In this document: in pieces, positions 1-8,790 of the stretch | Numbering within the stretch: position 1 is the first letter of the stretch | Layout: each line of letters starts with the position of its first letter | Assembly: GCA_022822745.1 (NCBI GenBank) | Contig: JAJEAO010000011.1 | Span: 1 to 64,000 of the forward strand | From: Acidobacteriota bacterium | GTDB lineage: Bacteria; Acidobacteriota; Vicinamibacteria; Marinacidobacterales; Marinacidobacteraceae | Length of the DNA: 64,000 nt | Reading direction: 5' to 3' | Made by a program: the position numbers and the translations under genes | Notes under the pieces: model-generated | Database searches by the model: none | The model's input: the letters and a program-made list of their open reading frames with translations, nothing else | Told to the model about the DNA's origin: nothing

Positions 1-1
1 G

Positions 2-301
2 GTTCCGGAGGCGGGGACGCACAACCTGTGGGTGGAGGACGACATCCTCTACATCGCGTACTACAACGCGGGACTGCGGGTCGTGGACATCTCGGGCGAG
101 CTGCGGGGGGATCTCTACCGGCAGGGCCGGGAGATCGCGGCGTTCCTTCCCGAGGATCCCGAGAGTTTCATCCCGAACGCCCCGATGGCCTGGGGCCCCC
201 AGCCCTGGAAGGGGCACATCTTCCTCGCCGACCACCACTCCGGGCTCTGGGCTCTGAAGCTGGTGGATCCGGAGCCGGTGTTCCTCGGCGAACCCCAGTA
301 A
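2..301 (+). CDS. LVIVD-repeat-like protein, C-terminal end (5' partial)
   Basis: The reading frame is open from the window edge and ends at a TAA at 299-301, giving the last 99 residues. The segments ILYIAYYNAGLRVVDIS and HIFLADHHSGLWALKL are the short beta-propeller blade signature of LVIVD-type surface or periplasmic proteins, in which 'Y...GLRVVDIS' and 'SGLWVL' motifs recur. The N-terminus, any signal peptide and the number of blades lie outside the window. The next gene downstream on the same strand is a lipoprotein amidohydrolase. The function is unknown beyond a probable exported propeller. The family call rests on two motifs only. Confidence 0.6.
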   Translation, partial: VPEAGTHNLWVEDDILYIAYYNAGLRVVDISGELRGDLYRQGREIAAFLPEDPESFIPNAPMAWGPQPWKGHIFLADHHSGLWALKLVDPEPVFLGEPQ

Positions 302-335
302 CCCGGCATTCGGCGGCGAACCCCAGTAACCCGGC
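287..335 (+). repeat. 21-bp direct repeat across a stop codon
   Basis: The same 21 bases (ggcgaaccccagtaacccgg plus c) occur at 287-307 and 315-335, offset by 28 bases. The first copy contains the last codons and TAA stop of the upstream gene; the second copy is non-coding. This looks like a recent tandem duplication of the gene end. Confidence 0.85.
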
Positions 336-383
336 GCTCGGCGACGATCCGCCGCCCGTGTCCGACAGGGAGAACCATCAATC

Positions 384-1655
384 ATGATCGTGACGCACCG
401 TTTCCTGACCGCTACCGTCTTCGCCGCGGCGCTCGCCGCCGTCTCCTGCGGGGGCGGCGAGACCATGCCCCCGTCCACGGCCGTGGCGTACACCGGCGCC
501 GATCTCATCGTCGGCGACGGGACCGGACCGGTCGCCGACTCGGTGATCGTGGTGGACGGCGGCCGCATCATCGCCGCCGGGCCGGCGTCGGCGGTCGAGA
601 TCCCGGCCGGCGCGGAGCGTGTGGATCTGTCGGGCCGCTTCGTGATCCCGGCGCTCGTGGACACGCATGTCCACTTCCGGGCGCCTCGGGAAGAACTCGT
701 GGACGACCTCCATCGCCGCGCGTTCTACGGCGTCGGACTCGCCCTGAGTCTGGGCCTCGAGGGGGAAGGCGGCGCGGTCTTCGAGATTCGCGAGCTGACG
801 ATTCCGGGGGCCGCCCGCGCCATGACCGCCGGGCCCGGCATCACCCGGCCGGAGCCGGGGCGCTCCGAGGTTCCGTACTGGATCAACGCTCCGGAGGAAG
901 GCCGCGCCGCGGTCCGCGAACTCGCCGCGATGGGGGTGGACATCGTGAAGATCTGGGTGGACGACCGCAACGACCAGTACGAGAAGCTGACCCCCGAACT
1001 CTACGGGGCGGTGATTGACGAAGCCCACCAGCACGGCCTGCGAGTGGCCGCCCACATCTTCGATCTCGAGGACGCCAAGGGGCTGCTCGAAGCCGGCGTG
1101 GACGCCTTCGCCCACAGCGTCCGGGACATGGATGTGGACGACGAGTTCCTGGCCATGATCGAGGAACGACCCGATGTCGTCCTGATGGCCAACCTCGGGA
1201 GCCGGGGCGCCTTCGAAGACGTGTCGTGGCTGGCCGATACGGTCCCGGCCGATGAACTGGAGGCGCTCCAGGAGCAGTACCGCGAACGCCCCGAGATCCA
1301 CGACGCCTTCGCCATCCAGGCGCGGAACCTGGTGCGCCTGAACGAGGCGGGGATGAAGATCGTCATGGGAACCGACGGCAACGGCGGCTACCGTCCCCAC
1401 ATCGAGATGCGCGACATGGTGGAGGCGGGGATGAGTCCCCACGAAGTCCTCGTGGCCTCCACCAGCGCGGCCGCCGAGTTTCTCGAGCGCGGCGATGAGG
1501 TCGGAACGATCACCGCCGGGAAGTCCGCCGACTTCGTCGTCCTCGAGGCGAATCCGCTCGAGGACATCATGAACACGCGACGGATCGAATCCGTCATCCT
1601 GCGCGGCGAGCGCGTGGATCGCGAGGGCCTGAGCGCGGGCTGGGTCGGCTCGTAG
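384..1655 (+). CDS. Amidohydrolase-family lipoprotein
   Basis: A 423-aa metal-dependent hydrolase of the amidohydrolase superfamily, imidazolonepropionase/prolidase-like branch. Residues 1-21 form a signal peptide ending in AAVS with Cys22, a lipobox, so the enzyme is probably anchored in the periplasm or outer membrane. The composite beta domain (GADLIVGDGTGPV, about 38-50) is followed by the metal-binding HVH motif (His95, His97). Further metal ligands are visible as VKIW (candidate carboxylated Lys), the His in RVAAHIFD, the His in FAHSVRD and the catalytic Asp in MGTDGNGG. The C-terminus returns to the beta domain (GKSADFVVLEANP). The length is normal for the family. The substrate cannot be told from sequence; related enzymes hydrolyse cyclic amides or dipeptides. 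It starts 82 bases after the upstream propeller gene and may share its transcript. Confidence 0.9.
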   Translation: MIVTHRFLTATVFAAALAAVSCGGGETMPPSTAVAYTGADLIVGDGTGPVADSVIVVDGGRIIAAGPASAVEIPAGAERVDLSGRFVIPALVDTHVHFRAPREELVDDLHRRAFYGVGLALSLGLEGEGGAVFEIRELTIPGAARAMTAGPGITRPEPGRSEVPYWINAPEEGRAAVRELAAMGVDIVKIWVDDRNDQYEKLTPELYGAVIDEAHQHGLRVAAHIFDLEDAKGLLEAGVDAFAHSVRDMDVDDEFLAMIEERPDVVLMANLGSRGAFEDVSWLADTVPADELEALQEQYRERPEIHDAFAIQARNLVRLNEAGMKIVMGTDGNGGYRPHIEMRDMVEAGMSPHEVLVASTSAAAEFLERGDEVGTITAGKSADFVVLEANPLEDIMNTRRIESVILRGERVDREGLSAGWVGS

Positions 1656-1750
1656 CCCGTCCCCGGTCCGCCGCGGCGACGGCGGAGAACGGCTGAGAAC
1701 CTGCTCCCCTCTCGGTTCTGCGGGGAGGCGGCGCCCGGCGGCGAACGGCC

Positions 1751-2317
1751 CTACGGCGCCGCCTCGGGGGCCTGCGCGCCGGCAACGGGGCGAGCGGCGC
1801 CGCCCGGATCTTCGGGCAGTCCGAGGATGCCCCGCATCCGGGCCACTTCCTGCTCCAGCGATCCGACTCGGTCTTCCAGCTCCCGCAACCGGATCTCGAC
1901 ATCCCGCATGCGAGCCTCCAGATCCTGCATGCGAACCTCCAGATCCTGCATGCGAACCTCCAGAGCGAGCAACCGATCCTCGATCTTCGCGAGGCGCCGG
2001 TCCATCCGGTCCTCCAGCCGGTCCATCCGGGCGCTGAGCCGGTCCATCCGGGCGCCGAGCCGGTCCATCCGGGCGCCGAGCCGGTCCTCGGTTCGCGCGA
2101 GTCGAATGTCGGTGAACGTGAGAATGGCGACGACCGCCATCACCATGGGCGCCCATTGCCCCACCCACGACGGGACGCGGCGCGGTTCGGTGGGCGTGCG
2201 GGAGGCGGAAGGGTCCATATCCGGCGCAGCACGGGCTGGCTGCGCGTCGGCATCGTAGCAGTCGGTCTCCGGAGGTCGGGGCGCCCCCGAGCCGTGTGCG
2301 CCGCGGGTCGCGGTCAT
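1751..2317 (-). CDS. Single-TM coiled-coil protein with 7-residue tandem repeats
   Basis: A 188-aa protein if it starts at the ATG at 2317, which overlaps the TGA of the upstream pseudopilin gene as ATGA. An alternative ATG at 2218 (MDPSAS) would give a 155-aa form. One membrane segment (WAPMVMAVVAILTF) is followed by a long charged coiled coil built of 7-residue units: LGARMDR/LSARMDR/LEDRMDR, then LEVRMQD/LEARMRD, then LRELEDRVGSLEQEV. At DNA level these are 21-bp tandem repeats, two units being identical. This predicts a membrane-anchored rod facing one side of the membrane. It is the last gene of a minus-strand group after the ComEA-type and GspH-type genes, but no function can be assigned. 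Confidence 0.75.
   Translation of the reverse strand: MTATRGAHGSGAPRPPETDCYDADAQPARAAPDMDPSASRTPTEPRRVPSWVGQWAPMVMAVVAILTFTDIRLARTEDRLGARMDRLGARMDRLSARMDRLEDRMDRRLAKIEDRLLALEVRMQDLEVRMQDLEARMRDVEIRLRELEDRVGSLEQEVARMRGILGLPEDPGGAARPVAGAQAPEAAP
1900..2080 (-). repeat. Two sets of 21-bp coding tandem repeats
   Basis: Positions 1921-1941 and 1942-1962 are identical 21-mers (gatcctgcatgcgaacctcc plus a), with a diverged copy just before at about 1900-1920. A second set of four units runs 1997-2017, 2018-2038, 2039-2059 and 2060-2080, based on ccggtccatccgggcgccga plus g. Each unit encodes exactly one coiled-coil heptad, so unit gain or loss changes rod length without a frameshift. Confidence 0.9.
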
Positions 2318-2985
2318 TCCGGGATCCACCGGCCGCCGACGCGCCGCTCGACCCGGATCCGCGAGTTCGCGCCGTGGATCACGACCGAGTAGGCGACGCC
2401 CTCGCCGCTCACGGTGATCCGGCCCGACCCGGATTCTCCGAGCGGGGAGAAGGACACCATGCGGGCCGCCCCCACCGCGATCCCCGGAATCTCCTGACCG
2501 AGGGGCCCATCCGCGGGCGCGCCCCACCGGACTCCGGGAAACCGGTCCTCCAGCCGCCACGGGTTCTCGAGCAGTCGCTCGGTCCCGGCAGCGATCTCGG
2601 GCCGGCGGACGCCGTTGTGGTTCGCGTCCTGGTACAGGGCCACTTGCGGCGAACCGCCGGAGAAGTCACGGCCGAGGAGCCTTCCCGGTCCACCGGCGGG
2701 GGGGTCGAACACGACCGCCACGTTCGCGGCCCGGTTGGCGGCGGTCGTGCGGGCGCGATAGAGCAGCGTGCGCATCGCGAAGGCCGCGCTCCGGACCTGG
2801 TGGACCCGAAGCTGTCCAGCCACCCACGGCGCCGCCATCGCGCCCAGGACCGAGGCGAGCGCGGCGACGATGAGGAGCTCCGTCAGAGAGAACCCTCTGG
2901 CGCCGGGACGCGCCGCCCGCCGGGGAGAACGGGCGACGGTCTTCGTCGGGAGCGGGTCGGGTCGCGAACGCCGGACCGGGGACAC
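2314..2985 (-). CDS. GspH/FimT-type pseudopilin
   Basis: A 223-aa protein from a GTG at 2985. This start lies just after the stop of the upstream gene at 2987 and avoids a long overlap. A basic leader ends in GARG and is followed by FSLTELLIVAALASVLG, the prepilin peptidase site (cleavage after Gly) with the conserved Glu at +5 and a hydrophobic helix that packs into the pilus core. The rest is a GspH/FimT-like globular domain (RTTAANRAANVAVVF, VSFSPLGESGSGRI). Type II secretion minor pseudopilins and type IV minor pilins share this form. It follows a ComEA-like DNA-binding gene, so a role in DNA uptake or pseudopilus assembly is possible. Confidence 0.82.
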   Translation of the reverse strand: MSPVRRSRPDPLPTKTVARSPRRAARPGARGFSLTELLIVAALASVLGAMAAPWVAGQLRVHQVRSAAFAMRTLLYRARTTAANRAANVAVVFDPPAGGPGRLLGRDFSGGSPQVALYQDANHNGVRRPEIAAGTERLLENPWRLEDRFPGVRWGAPADGPLGQEIPGIAVGAARMVSFSPLGESGSGRITVSGEGVAYSVVIHGANSRIRVERRVGGRWIPE

Positions 2986-2986
2986 T

Positions 2987-3391
2987 TCAGCCTTGGAGGC
3001 CACGGTCCGGCCCGGCGAGAGGCGCTGCGGCGGCGAGCCGCGGAGGCGTGGTCTGTCCACGACGGGGCTTCTCCGGCTTGCCCACGGTCACATGCGGCCG
3101 AACCCGCTCGAACGTCCGCTCGCCGATGCCCTGAACGTTCAGCAGCTCCTCGATCTCGGCGAACGGGCCGTTCTCCTCGCGCCACGCCACGATGCGGGCG
3201 GCCGTGACCTTGCCGATCCGGGGGAGCTCGGTGAGTTCCTCGGCGGTTGCGGTGTTGATGTTGATGGGCTCCTCCGGCTGAGCGGTGGTCGCTGCGGCGG
3301 AGAAGAACCAGAAAGCGGCGACGACGGCCGCGGCGAGACTGGTGAGGGCGGACCGGCGACGGCGCGGTCCGGAATGGCGGAACGGATGCAT
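2987..3391 (-). CDS. ComEA-like helix-hairpin-helix DNA-binding protein
   Basis: A 134-aa protein from the ATG at 3391, preceded by a strong GGAGG ribosome-binding site; the longer open frame upstream has no such site. Residues 1-35 form a signal peptide or anchor (RRRRSALTSLAAAVVAAFWFF). It is followed by ININTATAEELTELPRIGKV and AARIVAWREENGPFAEIEEL, the paired helix-hairpin-helix motif of ComEA, which binds double-stranded DNA in the periplasm during natural transformation. The C-terminal tail is basic and Pro-rich. The neighbouring pseudopilin gene downstream and a comF-like gene elsewhere in the window are consistent with competence. Secreted HHH proteins of this size also occur outside competence loci. 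Confidence 0.82.
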   Translation of the reverse strand: MHPFRHSGPRRRRSALTSLAAAVVAAFWFFSAAATTAQPEEPININTATAEELTELPRIGKVTAARIVAWREENGPFAEIEELLNVQGIGERTFERVRPHVTVGKPEKPRRGQTTPPRLAAAAPLAGPDRGLQG

Positions 3392-3657
3392 GGATGCCTC
3401 CTCGAAGCACGGAAACCGAAACGGGTGGCAAGGTCGCCGGGGCGGGCGGACCGGAGTCGGCTCGCGGCGGCATCCGGGAAGAGGCAAGCGTCGGGCCACG
3501 GCGGGGCTTCCGGTTCGAGCCATGCCCAACGTGTTGACCCGGCGCGACTTGAGAGACGGGAGCATCCCGGCCGCGGGGCCGTCCCGGAGGGAACGGCCCG
3601 AGCCTTTCGCCAACGGGAGTTGACGCGGCCGCAACGTCCGTTGTCAGCGGACCGGCT

Positions 3658-5592
3658 TCAGGTGGCGTCCGTCCGGATGTGAGCGGGCATCGAGGCGACC
3701 ACGACCTCGCTGGAGGACGAGTCCCAGAAGTAGTAGATCCGCAGGCAGCGAGTGGGGTCGTGCGTCGAGCCGCCGCTCTTGATGTGCCAGTCCACCCGCC
3801 AGCTTCGGCCGCGCCACTTGACCGTGAAGGCGTCGCCTCCGCACGGCTGGTTGTGAACGCCGTTTTCGAGGGTTTCCTTCAGCCCCCGTCCGGAGGCCTC
3901 CAGTCGGAGCCGGCGGTACGTCCCGCCAAGCCACAACAGGCAGCGCGCCGCCAGCTCCACATCGCCGAATCGCGCCTTCTTGACTTCGCGGCGAGCCCGC
4001 GGCAGGAGCCGGACCCGGCCGGTGAGTTCCGCTTCGCACCAGGGCGTGAACTCCGACCAGTCACTCGGCAGCGGGCGGGGCGCGGACGGCCTGCCCCCGA
4101 GCGCGACCACCTGGTCCCGAAGGCGCTGCAACTCGGCCACGGCCAGGTCGCGCTCCCGAACCGCCTCGTCAACCCGCTGTTCCGCCTCGTCCCAATAGCG
4201 TTCGTACTCGGTGCGGTCGCTCCGAGCTCTCGCGAGCCGATCCTTCGCCTTCGCCTCCTGCTCCCGCCGGAGCTCGTCCGATTCCCTCAGCCGGCGCTTC
4301 GCCGCGGCCACCTCGAGGCGCAGCGATTCCCGGGCCCGCTCCACCTCCGGATCGGGGATCCCGCGAAGCGCGCGCCAGGCGGCTCCGCCGCGGGAAAGGA
4401 GATCGCCCCACCACCCGGGCTGCGGAGCGGCGGGCGGCGCGACATCCGCTTCGGTTTCCCGGGCCTCCGGTTTCGGCGCGGCCCCTTCCGGAGCTTCGGG
4501 ATCTGCCGCCGCGGCCGGCGGCTCCGCCTGCGGTGGCGGCGCCGGAGGGGACGCCGGCTGGACCGACGGGCGATCCGCCGGTTCGGGGCGCGCCGGGGGC
4601 GCCTGGTCGGCCGCGGCCGAGGGCGGCGCCGGTGGGATCTCCGTCTGCGAGGCCAGCTCCCGGAACTGGGCGAAGGACCACGCCCCCGGCCCGGTGAGGC
4701 TGTGTTCGGCGATGCGTCGCAGCAGCTCGTCCCGGTGGGGCGTCAGCCCTCCCGGCCGGTTCATCCAGTCGAAAAGGATGAGCCGATGCTCCCTCGGGTC
4801 GGCCTCCGAGCTGAACCCCGGCAGGTACAGGCGAACCGCGCCGAGGTACACCGACCGCTGCTTGTCGAACGTGCGCGTCACCGTCCAGGTGAAGTCGGCC
4901 CGGAGCACGACGACGACCGCCAGCCCGGCCGTGGCTCGGGCCATCGCCACCGGGTCGAGGAGCGGCCGGTCGGGATCCCCGGCGTCTTCCGGCACCGAGA
5001 GCACGAGCCACGGGAGCTGGCGTTCGGGCGATGCGAGCTCCTGGCAAAGCCGGTGCGCCGCGGAATCGGAGTCCACGAGCCACGGGTCGGTCGTGATTGC
5101 CCGGCCGCCGCGCCGGAGATCGAGAACGGAAGCGAGCTTCGCCACCAGGTCCGGGACGCGGGGCCCGTCGTCCGGAACCGGGGGGCGGCGCTCCCGCAGG
5201 AGCCGCAGTCGGAACTCGGGAAAGCGCCCGACCTGGGCGCGGACTCCCACCTCCGTGACCCACGCTCCCTCGGGTCCGGATCCGGACGGGTGGACCCGGC
5301 GCGCCGCCCAGACGTCGTCGCCGTCCGTTCGTATGCGGGCGCCTTCGATGGCGTGGCTGCCTGACTGGAGCGCAAAGGTCTCGAAGCGCGAGGCCTCCGG
5401 AGGAAGCGCGTCGGGGAACCGGGAAACCATCCATTCCAGCGCCATCGTCCGACAGGTCTGGGCTGCGGTGGTCGCGTCGTCGGCGTGGATGTCGGCGGTG
5501 ACGCGCAGCACCTCGGAGGCTTCGGCCCCGGGCGTCGGCGCGCTCAGTTCGTGGCGCAGGGCGTCGAAGGACGAGAACGAGCGGAGGGTCAT
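3658..5592 (-). CDS. Large protein of unknown function with a RelE/ParE-like C-terminus
   Basis: A 644-aa protein from the ATG at 5592, which has purine-rich sequence upstream; a longer form from 5640 lacks one. The N-terminal half (about 1-310) is globular with AVVVVLRADFTWTVTRTF and GAVRLYLPGF. A Pro/Ala-rich linker (about 320-410) follows, then a charged coiled coil (EVERARESLRLEVAAAKRRL onward, about 420-510). The C-terminal 130 residues end in CLRIYYFWD and VVVASMPAHIRT, which resembles the strand pattern of RelE/ParE-type proteins. The gene stands alone between a competence-like cluster and a divergent dehydrogenase gene. Such multi-part proteins are often found in defence islands, but that is recollection and inference. 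No catalytic residues were identified. Confidence 0.7.
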   Translation of the reverse strand: MTLRSFSSFDALRHELSAPTPGAEASEVLRVTADIHADDATTAAQTCRTMALEWMVSRFPDALPPEASRFETFALQSGSHAIEGARIRTDGDDVWAARRVHPSGSGPEGAWVTEVGVRAQVGRFPEFRLRLLRERRPPVPDDGPRVPDLVAKLASVLDLRRGGRAITTDPWLVDSDSAAHRLCQELASPERQLPWLVLSVPEDAGDPDRPLLDPVAMARATAGLAVVVVLRADFTWTVTRTFDKQRSVYLGAVRLYLPGFSSEADPREHRLILFDWMNRPGGLTPHRDELLRRIAEHSLTGPGAWSFAQFRELASQTEIPPAPPSAAADQAPPARPEPADRPSVQPASPPAPPPQAEPPAAAADPEAPEGAAPKPEARETEADVAPPAAPQPGWWGDLLSRGGAAWRALRGIPDPEVERARESLRLEVAAAKRRLRESDELRREQEAKAKDRLARARSDRTEYERYWDEAEQRVDEAVRERDLAVAELQRLRDQVVALGGRPSAPRPLPSDWSEFTPWCEAELTGRVRLLPRARREVKKARFGDVELAARCLLWLGGTYRRLRLEASGRGLKETLENGVHNQPCGGDAFTVKWRGRSWRVDWHIKSGGSTHDPTRCLRIYYFWDSSSSEVVVASMPAHIRTDAT

Positions 5593-5712
5593 GGCTCCGA
5601 CCCCCGCGAGACGACACAACCGGATGCTGGCATGACCCAATTGTTGCGCGAACCGCGCGGCGCGCGCCGGCGGGGCCGGGAACGGTCCGAGGGCCGATAT
5701 CCTCGCCCGCTC

Positions 5713-8586
5713 ATGGTCGAACTCGCAAGGGACATCGCGTCACGGATCGAAGGCGCCGTCCGGTTCGACCGCGCCACGCGCCTGCTGTATTCGACCGACG
5801 CGAGCATCTACCAGATCGAGCCGCTCGCCGTCGTGATGCCGAAACACGCCGGGGATGTCGTCGAGACGGTGCGCGCGGCGGCCGCCGCCGGGGCTCCGGT
5901 GCTGCCGCGGGGAGGCGGGACGTCGCTCGCCGGACAGGCCGTCGGGGAGGCGGTCGTGCTTGATCTCTCGGTCCACATGCGGCGGGTTCTCGAGGTCAAC
6001 CGGGAAGAACTCTGGGCTCGAGTCCAGCCCGGCCTCGTTCAGGACGCGTTCGCGGCCGAGCTTGCTCCCATGGGCCTCCGCTTCGGACCGGAGACCTCCA
6101 CGTCGAACCGCGCGAATCTCGGCGGGATGATCGGGAACAACTCCGCCGGTTCCCGGTCGCTGGTGTACGGCAAGACGGTGGACAACGTCATTGACGCCCT
6201 GGTCGTCCTGGCGGACGGGAGCGTGGAGCGGGTCGGGTGGATGCAGTGGGATGACGTGCGCCGGCGCGCCCGACAGCCCGGGCCCCTGTCTCGGATCCTC
6301 CGCGAGGTCCTGGCGCTGCGCGAGGAGTACTCCGACGACATCCGGGCCCGCTTCCCCCGCATCCCCCGCCGCGTTTCCGGCTACAACCTCGACGCCCTGC
6401 TCGATCCCGCGGGGGTGAATCTGGCGCGGCTCGTCGTCGGGTCGGAGGGCACGCTCGCGACCGTGGTCGAGGCGCGGGTGCAGCTCCACCGGCTCCCGCG
6501 CGTCACCGGGCTCGCCGTCCTTCACTTCGACGGGATGCTCCCGGCGCTCGAGGCGGGCGTGGAAGTCCTGGAGCTCCGTCCGAACTGCGTGGAGCTGGTG
6601 GACCGCATGATCCTGCGGCTGGCCCGCGAGTCCCTCGCCTACTCGCGCCGTCTGCACTTCGTGGAGGGCGAGCCGGAAGCGCTGATCCTCGTCGAGTTCT
6701 CGGGAGACAGCCGGGGCGAGGTCAAGTCCCGGTTCGATCGGCTCGAGGCGCTGCTGGGGGGTCGCGGCCAGCCCATGCTTCGGATCTTCGATCCGGCGGA
6801 GCAGCACAACGTCTGGGCGGTCCGCAAGTCGGCGCTTCCGCTGCTCCTCAGCCTCCCCGGCGACCACAAGCCCATCGCGTTCGTCGAGGACACCGCCGTC
6901 GCGCCGGACCGCCTCCCCGAGTTCATCCGGCGCTTCGAGGAGATCCTCGACCGCAGCCACACCGAGAGCTTCTTCTACGCCCACGCCGGCGCAGGCTGCA
7001 TGCACATCCTCCCGATGATCAATCTGAAGGATCCGGCGGAAGTCCGGAAGATGGAGAGTCTCGCCCGGGAGGTCTGCGATCTCGTCCTCGACTTCGGCGG
7101 GGCCATGAGCGGGGAACATGGCGACGGCCTGGCCCGCAGCCACTTCAACGAGGAAGTGTTCGGGCCGCGGGTGTACGAAGCGTTCCAGCGGCTGAAGAAG
7201 GCCTTCGACCCGCACGGGCTGATGAACCCCGGCAAGGTCGTGAACGCCCCCGCGATGACCGGCAACCTGCGCGCCCGGCCGGATGCTCGGCCCGTGGAGC
7301 TGCCGGTCGTGTTTCCGTATCCGAGGGAGGGCGGGTTCCAGGGGGCGGTGGAGCTTTGCAACGGCGCCGGCGTGTGCCGGAAGGAGCTCACCGGCACGAT
7401 GTGCCCCTCGTACATGGTGACCCGGGACGAGGAGCACTCCACCCGCGGGCGGGCCAACCTCCTGCGGGCGCTGCTCGACGGACGGCTCGAACCCGGCAGC
7501 GCATCCGAAGACCGGATCCTGAAGGCGCTCGACCTCTGCCTGGGGTGCAAGGCGTGCAAGGCCGAGTGTCCGTCGGGCGTGGACATGGCGCGGCTTCGCA
7601 GCGACTTCCTGCACCACTACTACCGCACCCGTCGCAGACCCCTCGCGGACGCCGTCTTCGGGGCGCCGGACCGGCTGGCGCGCTGGGGCCGCCGCCTCGG
7701 CCCGCTGTCCCGTTTCGCCGAGCGACGCGGCTGGACGGATGCGATCCTCGCCCGGGTCGCCGACCTCGATCCCCGCCGAAGTCTGCCGAAGCTCGCCCCG
7801 ACCCGTTTCGTCCGATGGTTCCGTCGGGAAGCGTCGAGCCGACAGCCCGTTCGACCCCGGGGCGCGGTGGCGCTGTTCCCGGACACCTTCACGAACCACT
7901 TCGAGCCGGGAACGGGAATCGCTGCATGTCGGGTGCTGTGGGCGCTCGGCTACGAGATCCGCCTCGCCCCGGCGGTCTGCTGCGGCCGTCCCGCGATCTC
8001 GCGCGGGCTGCTGGACCGGGCCCGGCGCCTCGCGCGCCGCAGCGTGGCGGCGCTCTCGGGGTTCGCCCGGGAGGGCCTCCCCATCGTCGGACTCGAGCCT
8101 TCCTGCCTGCTGACGTTCCGGGACGAGATCCCCGAACTTGCGCCCGAGGCGCACCGCGCCGACGCCGACCGCATCCGCGACGCCGCGCTCCTCTTCGACG
8201 AGTTCGTGGCGCGGGACGCCGGCGAACTGGCCCGGGCCACCGGCGGCCGGGGTTCCGCGGACGAGGCGCTTGCGCACGGCCACTGCCACCAGAAGACCTT
8301 CTGCGGCGTCGAGCCCCTCGCCACCGCGCTGGGCGCCGCGGGAGGTCGTGTCACGGTGGCGGACGCAGGTTGCTGCGGGATGGCCGGCAGTTTCGGCTAC
8401 ACAGCGGACCACTACGAAGTGTCCGTGGCCATCGGCGAGCGCCGGCTGCTGCCCGCCGTCCGGGATCTGGCGGCGGAACAGCCGGTCATCGCCACCGGGA
8501 CCTCGTGCCGCCACCAGATCCTCGATCTCACCGGGCGGCAGGCGCTCCACCCGGCGGAGTACCTGGAGCAGTTCCTCGATCCCTGA
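5713..8586 (+). CDS. FAD-linked D-2-hydroxyacid dehydrogenase fused to Fe-S/CCG domains (YdiJ-like)
   Basis: A 957-aa fused flavoprotein from the ATG at 5713; the upstream extension of the frame is antisense to the neighbouring gene. The order is an FAD_binding_4 domain (PRGGGTSLAGQAVG, NNSAGSRSLVYGKT), an FAD-oxidase C-terminal domain (AHAGAGCMHILPMIN, GEHGDGLARS), a 4Fe-4S region (CNGAGVCRK; CLGCKACKAECPSG) and two CCG domains (CCGRPAISRG; ADAGCCGMAGSFGY). This is the architecture of E. coli YdiJ and D-2-hydroxyglutarate/D-lactate dehydrogenases, which oxidise D-2-hydroxyacids and pass electrons through Fe-S clusters to the respiratory chain. Length matches the family (about 1000 aa). The exact substrate is not determinable. 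It is divergently transcribed from the unknown gene upstream. Confidence 0.92.
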   Translation: MVELARDIASRIEGAVRFDRATRLLYSTDASIYQIEPLAVVMPKHAGDVVETVRAAAAAGAPVLPRGGGTSLAGQAVGEAVVLDLSVHMRRVLEVNREELWARVQPGLVQDAFAAELAPMGLRFGPETSTSNRANLGGMIGNNSAGSRSLVYGKTVDNVIDALVVLADGSVERVGWMQWDDVRRRARQPGPLSRILREVLALREEYSDDIRARFPRIPRRVSGYNLDALLDPAGVNLARLVVGSEGTLATVVEARVQLHRLPRVTGLAVLHFDGMLPALEAGVEVLELRPNCVELVDRMILRLARESLAYSRRLHFVEGEPEALILVEFSGDSRGEVKSRFDRLEALLGGRGQPMLRIFDPAEQHNVWAVRKSALPLLLSLPGDHKPIAFVEDTAVAPDRLPEFIRRFEEILDRSHTESFFYAHAGAGCMHILPMINLKDPAEVRKMESLAREVCDLVLDFGGAMSGEHGDGLARSHFNEEVFGPRVYEAFQRLKKAFDPHGLMNPGKVVNAPAMTGNLRARPDARPVELPVVFPYPREGGFQGAVELCNGAGVCRKELTGTMCPSYMVTRDEEHSTRGRANLLRALLDGRLEPGSASEDRILKALDLCLGCKACKAECPSGVDMARLRSDFLHHYYRTRRRPLADAVFGAPDRLARWGRRLGPLSRFAERRGWTDAILARVADLDPRRSLPKLAPTRFVRWFRREASSRQPVRPRGAVALFPDTFTNHFEPGTGIAACRVLWALGYEIRLAPAVCCGRPAISRGLLDRARRLARRSVAALSGFAREGLPIVGLEPSCLLTFRDEIPELAPEAHRADADRIRDAALLFDEFVARDAGELARATGGRGSADEALAHGHCHQKTFCGVEPLATALGAAGGRVTVADAGCCGMAGSFGYTADHYEVSVAIGERRLLPAVRDLAAEQPVIATGTSCRHQILDLTGRQALHPAEYLEQFLDP

Positions 8587-8657
8587 GCCGCTTGCTCCGG
8601 CGCGCTTGGGGCGTGGTGGATCCGAGGGATCCGGAGTCATGGCGGCGCGCGTCACTT

Positions 8658-8720
8658 GCCGGCGCGCCGGGCTGGTTCTCGCGGTAGCGGCCCTGCCCGG
8701 CACGCGTACGCGGGCGCCAC
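8658..8720 (+). repeat. Solitary copy of a 68-bp dispersed palindromic repeat
   Basis: The sequence beginning gccggcgcgccgggctggtt, followed by ctcgcggtagcggccctgcc, matches the units of the tandem array at 39884-40200 almost base for base over about 45 positions. It starts with the self-complementary core gccggcgcgccggg. The copy lies in the intergenic region after the YdiJ-like gene. The pattern fits a REP/BIME-like extragenic repeat family of this genome. Confidence 0.8.
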
Positions 8721-8790
8721 CCGCCATCGCACCGATTGCCGGGCGCCGCCTCCCCCGCAGAACCAGGACTCAGGCGATAGACTGGCGCGG

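Noticed and set aside
378..2168. A 596-aa minus-strand frame with PDGPA-type repeats
   Set aside because: It is antisense to the amidohydrolase gene, and its repeats are the wrong-frame reading of the coiled-coil gene's 21-bp repeats.
5740..8727. A 995-aa minus-strand frame opposite the YdiJ-like gene
   Set aside because: It is a GC-rich shadow frame, with His/Arg/Pro/Gly-rich composition and no domains, fully antisense to a clear flavoprotein gene.
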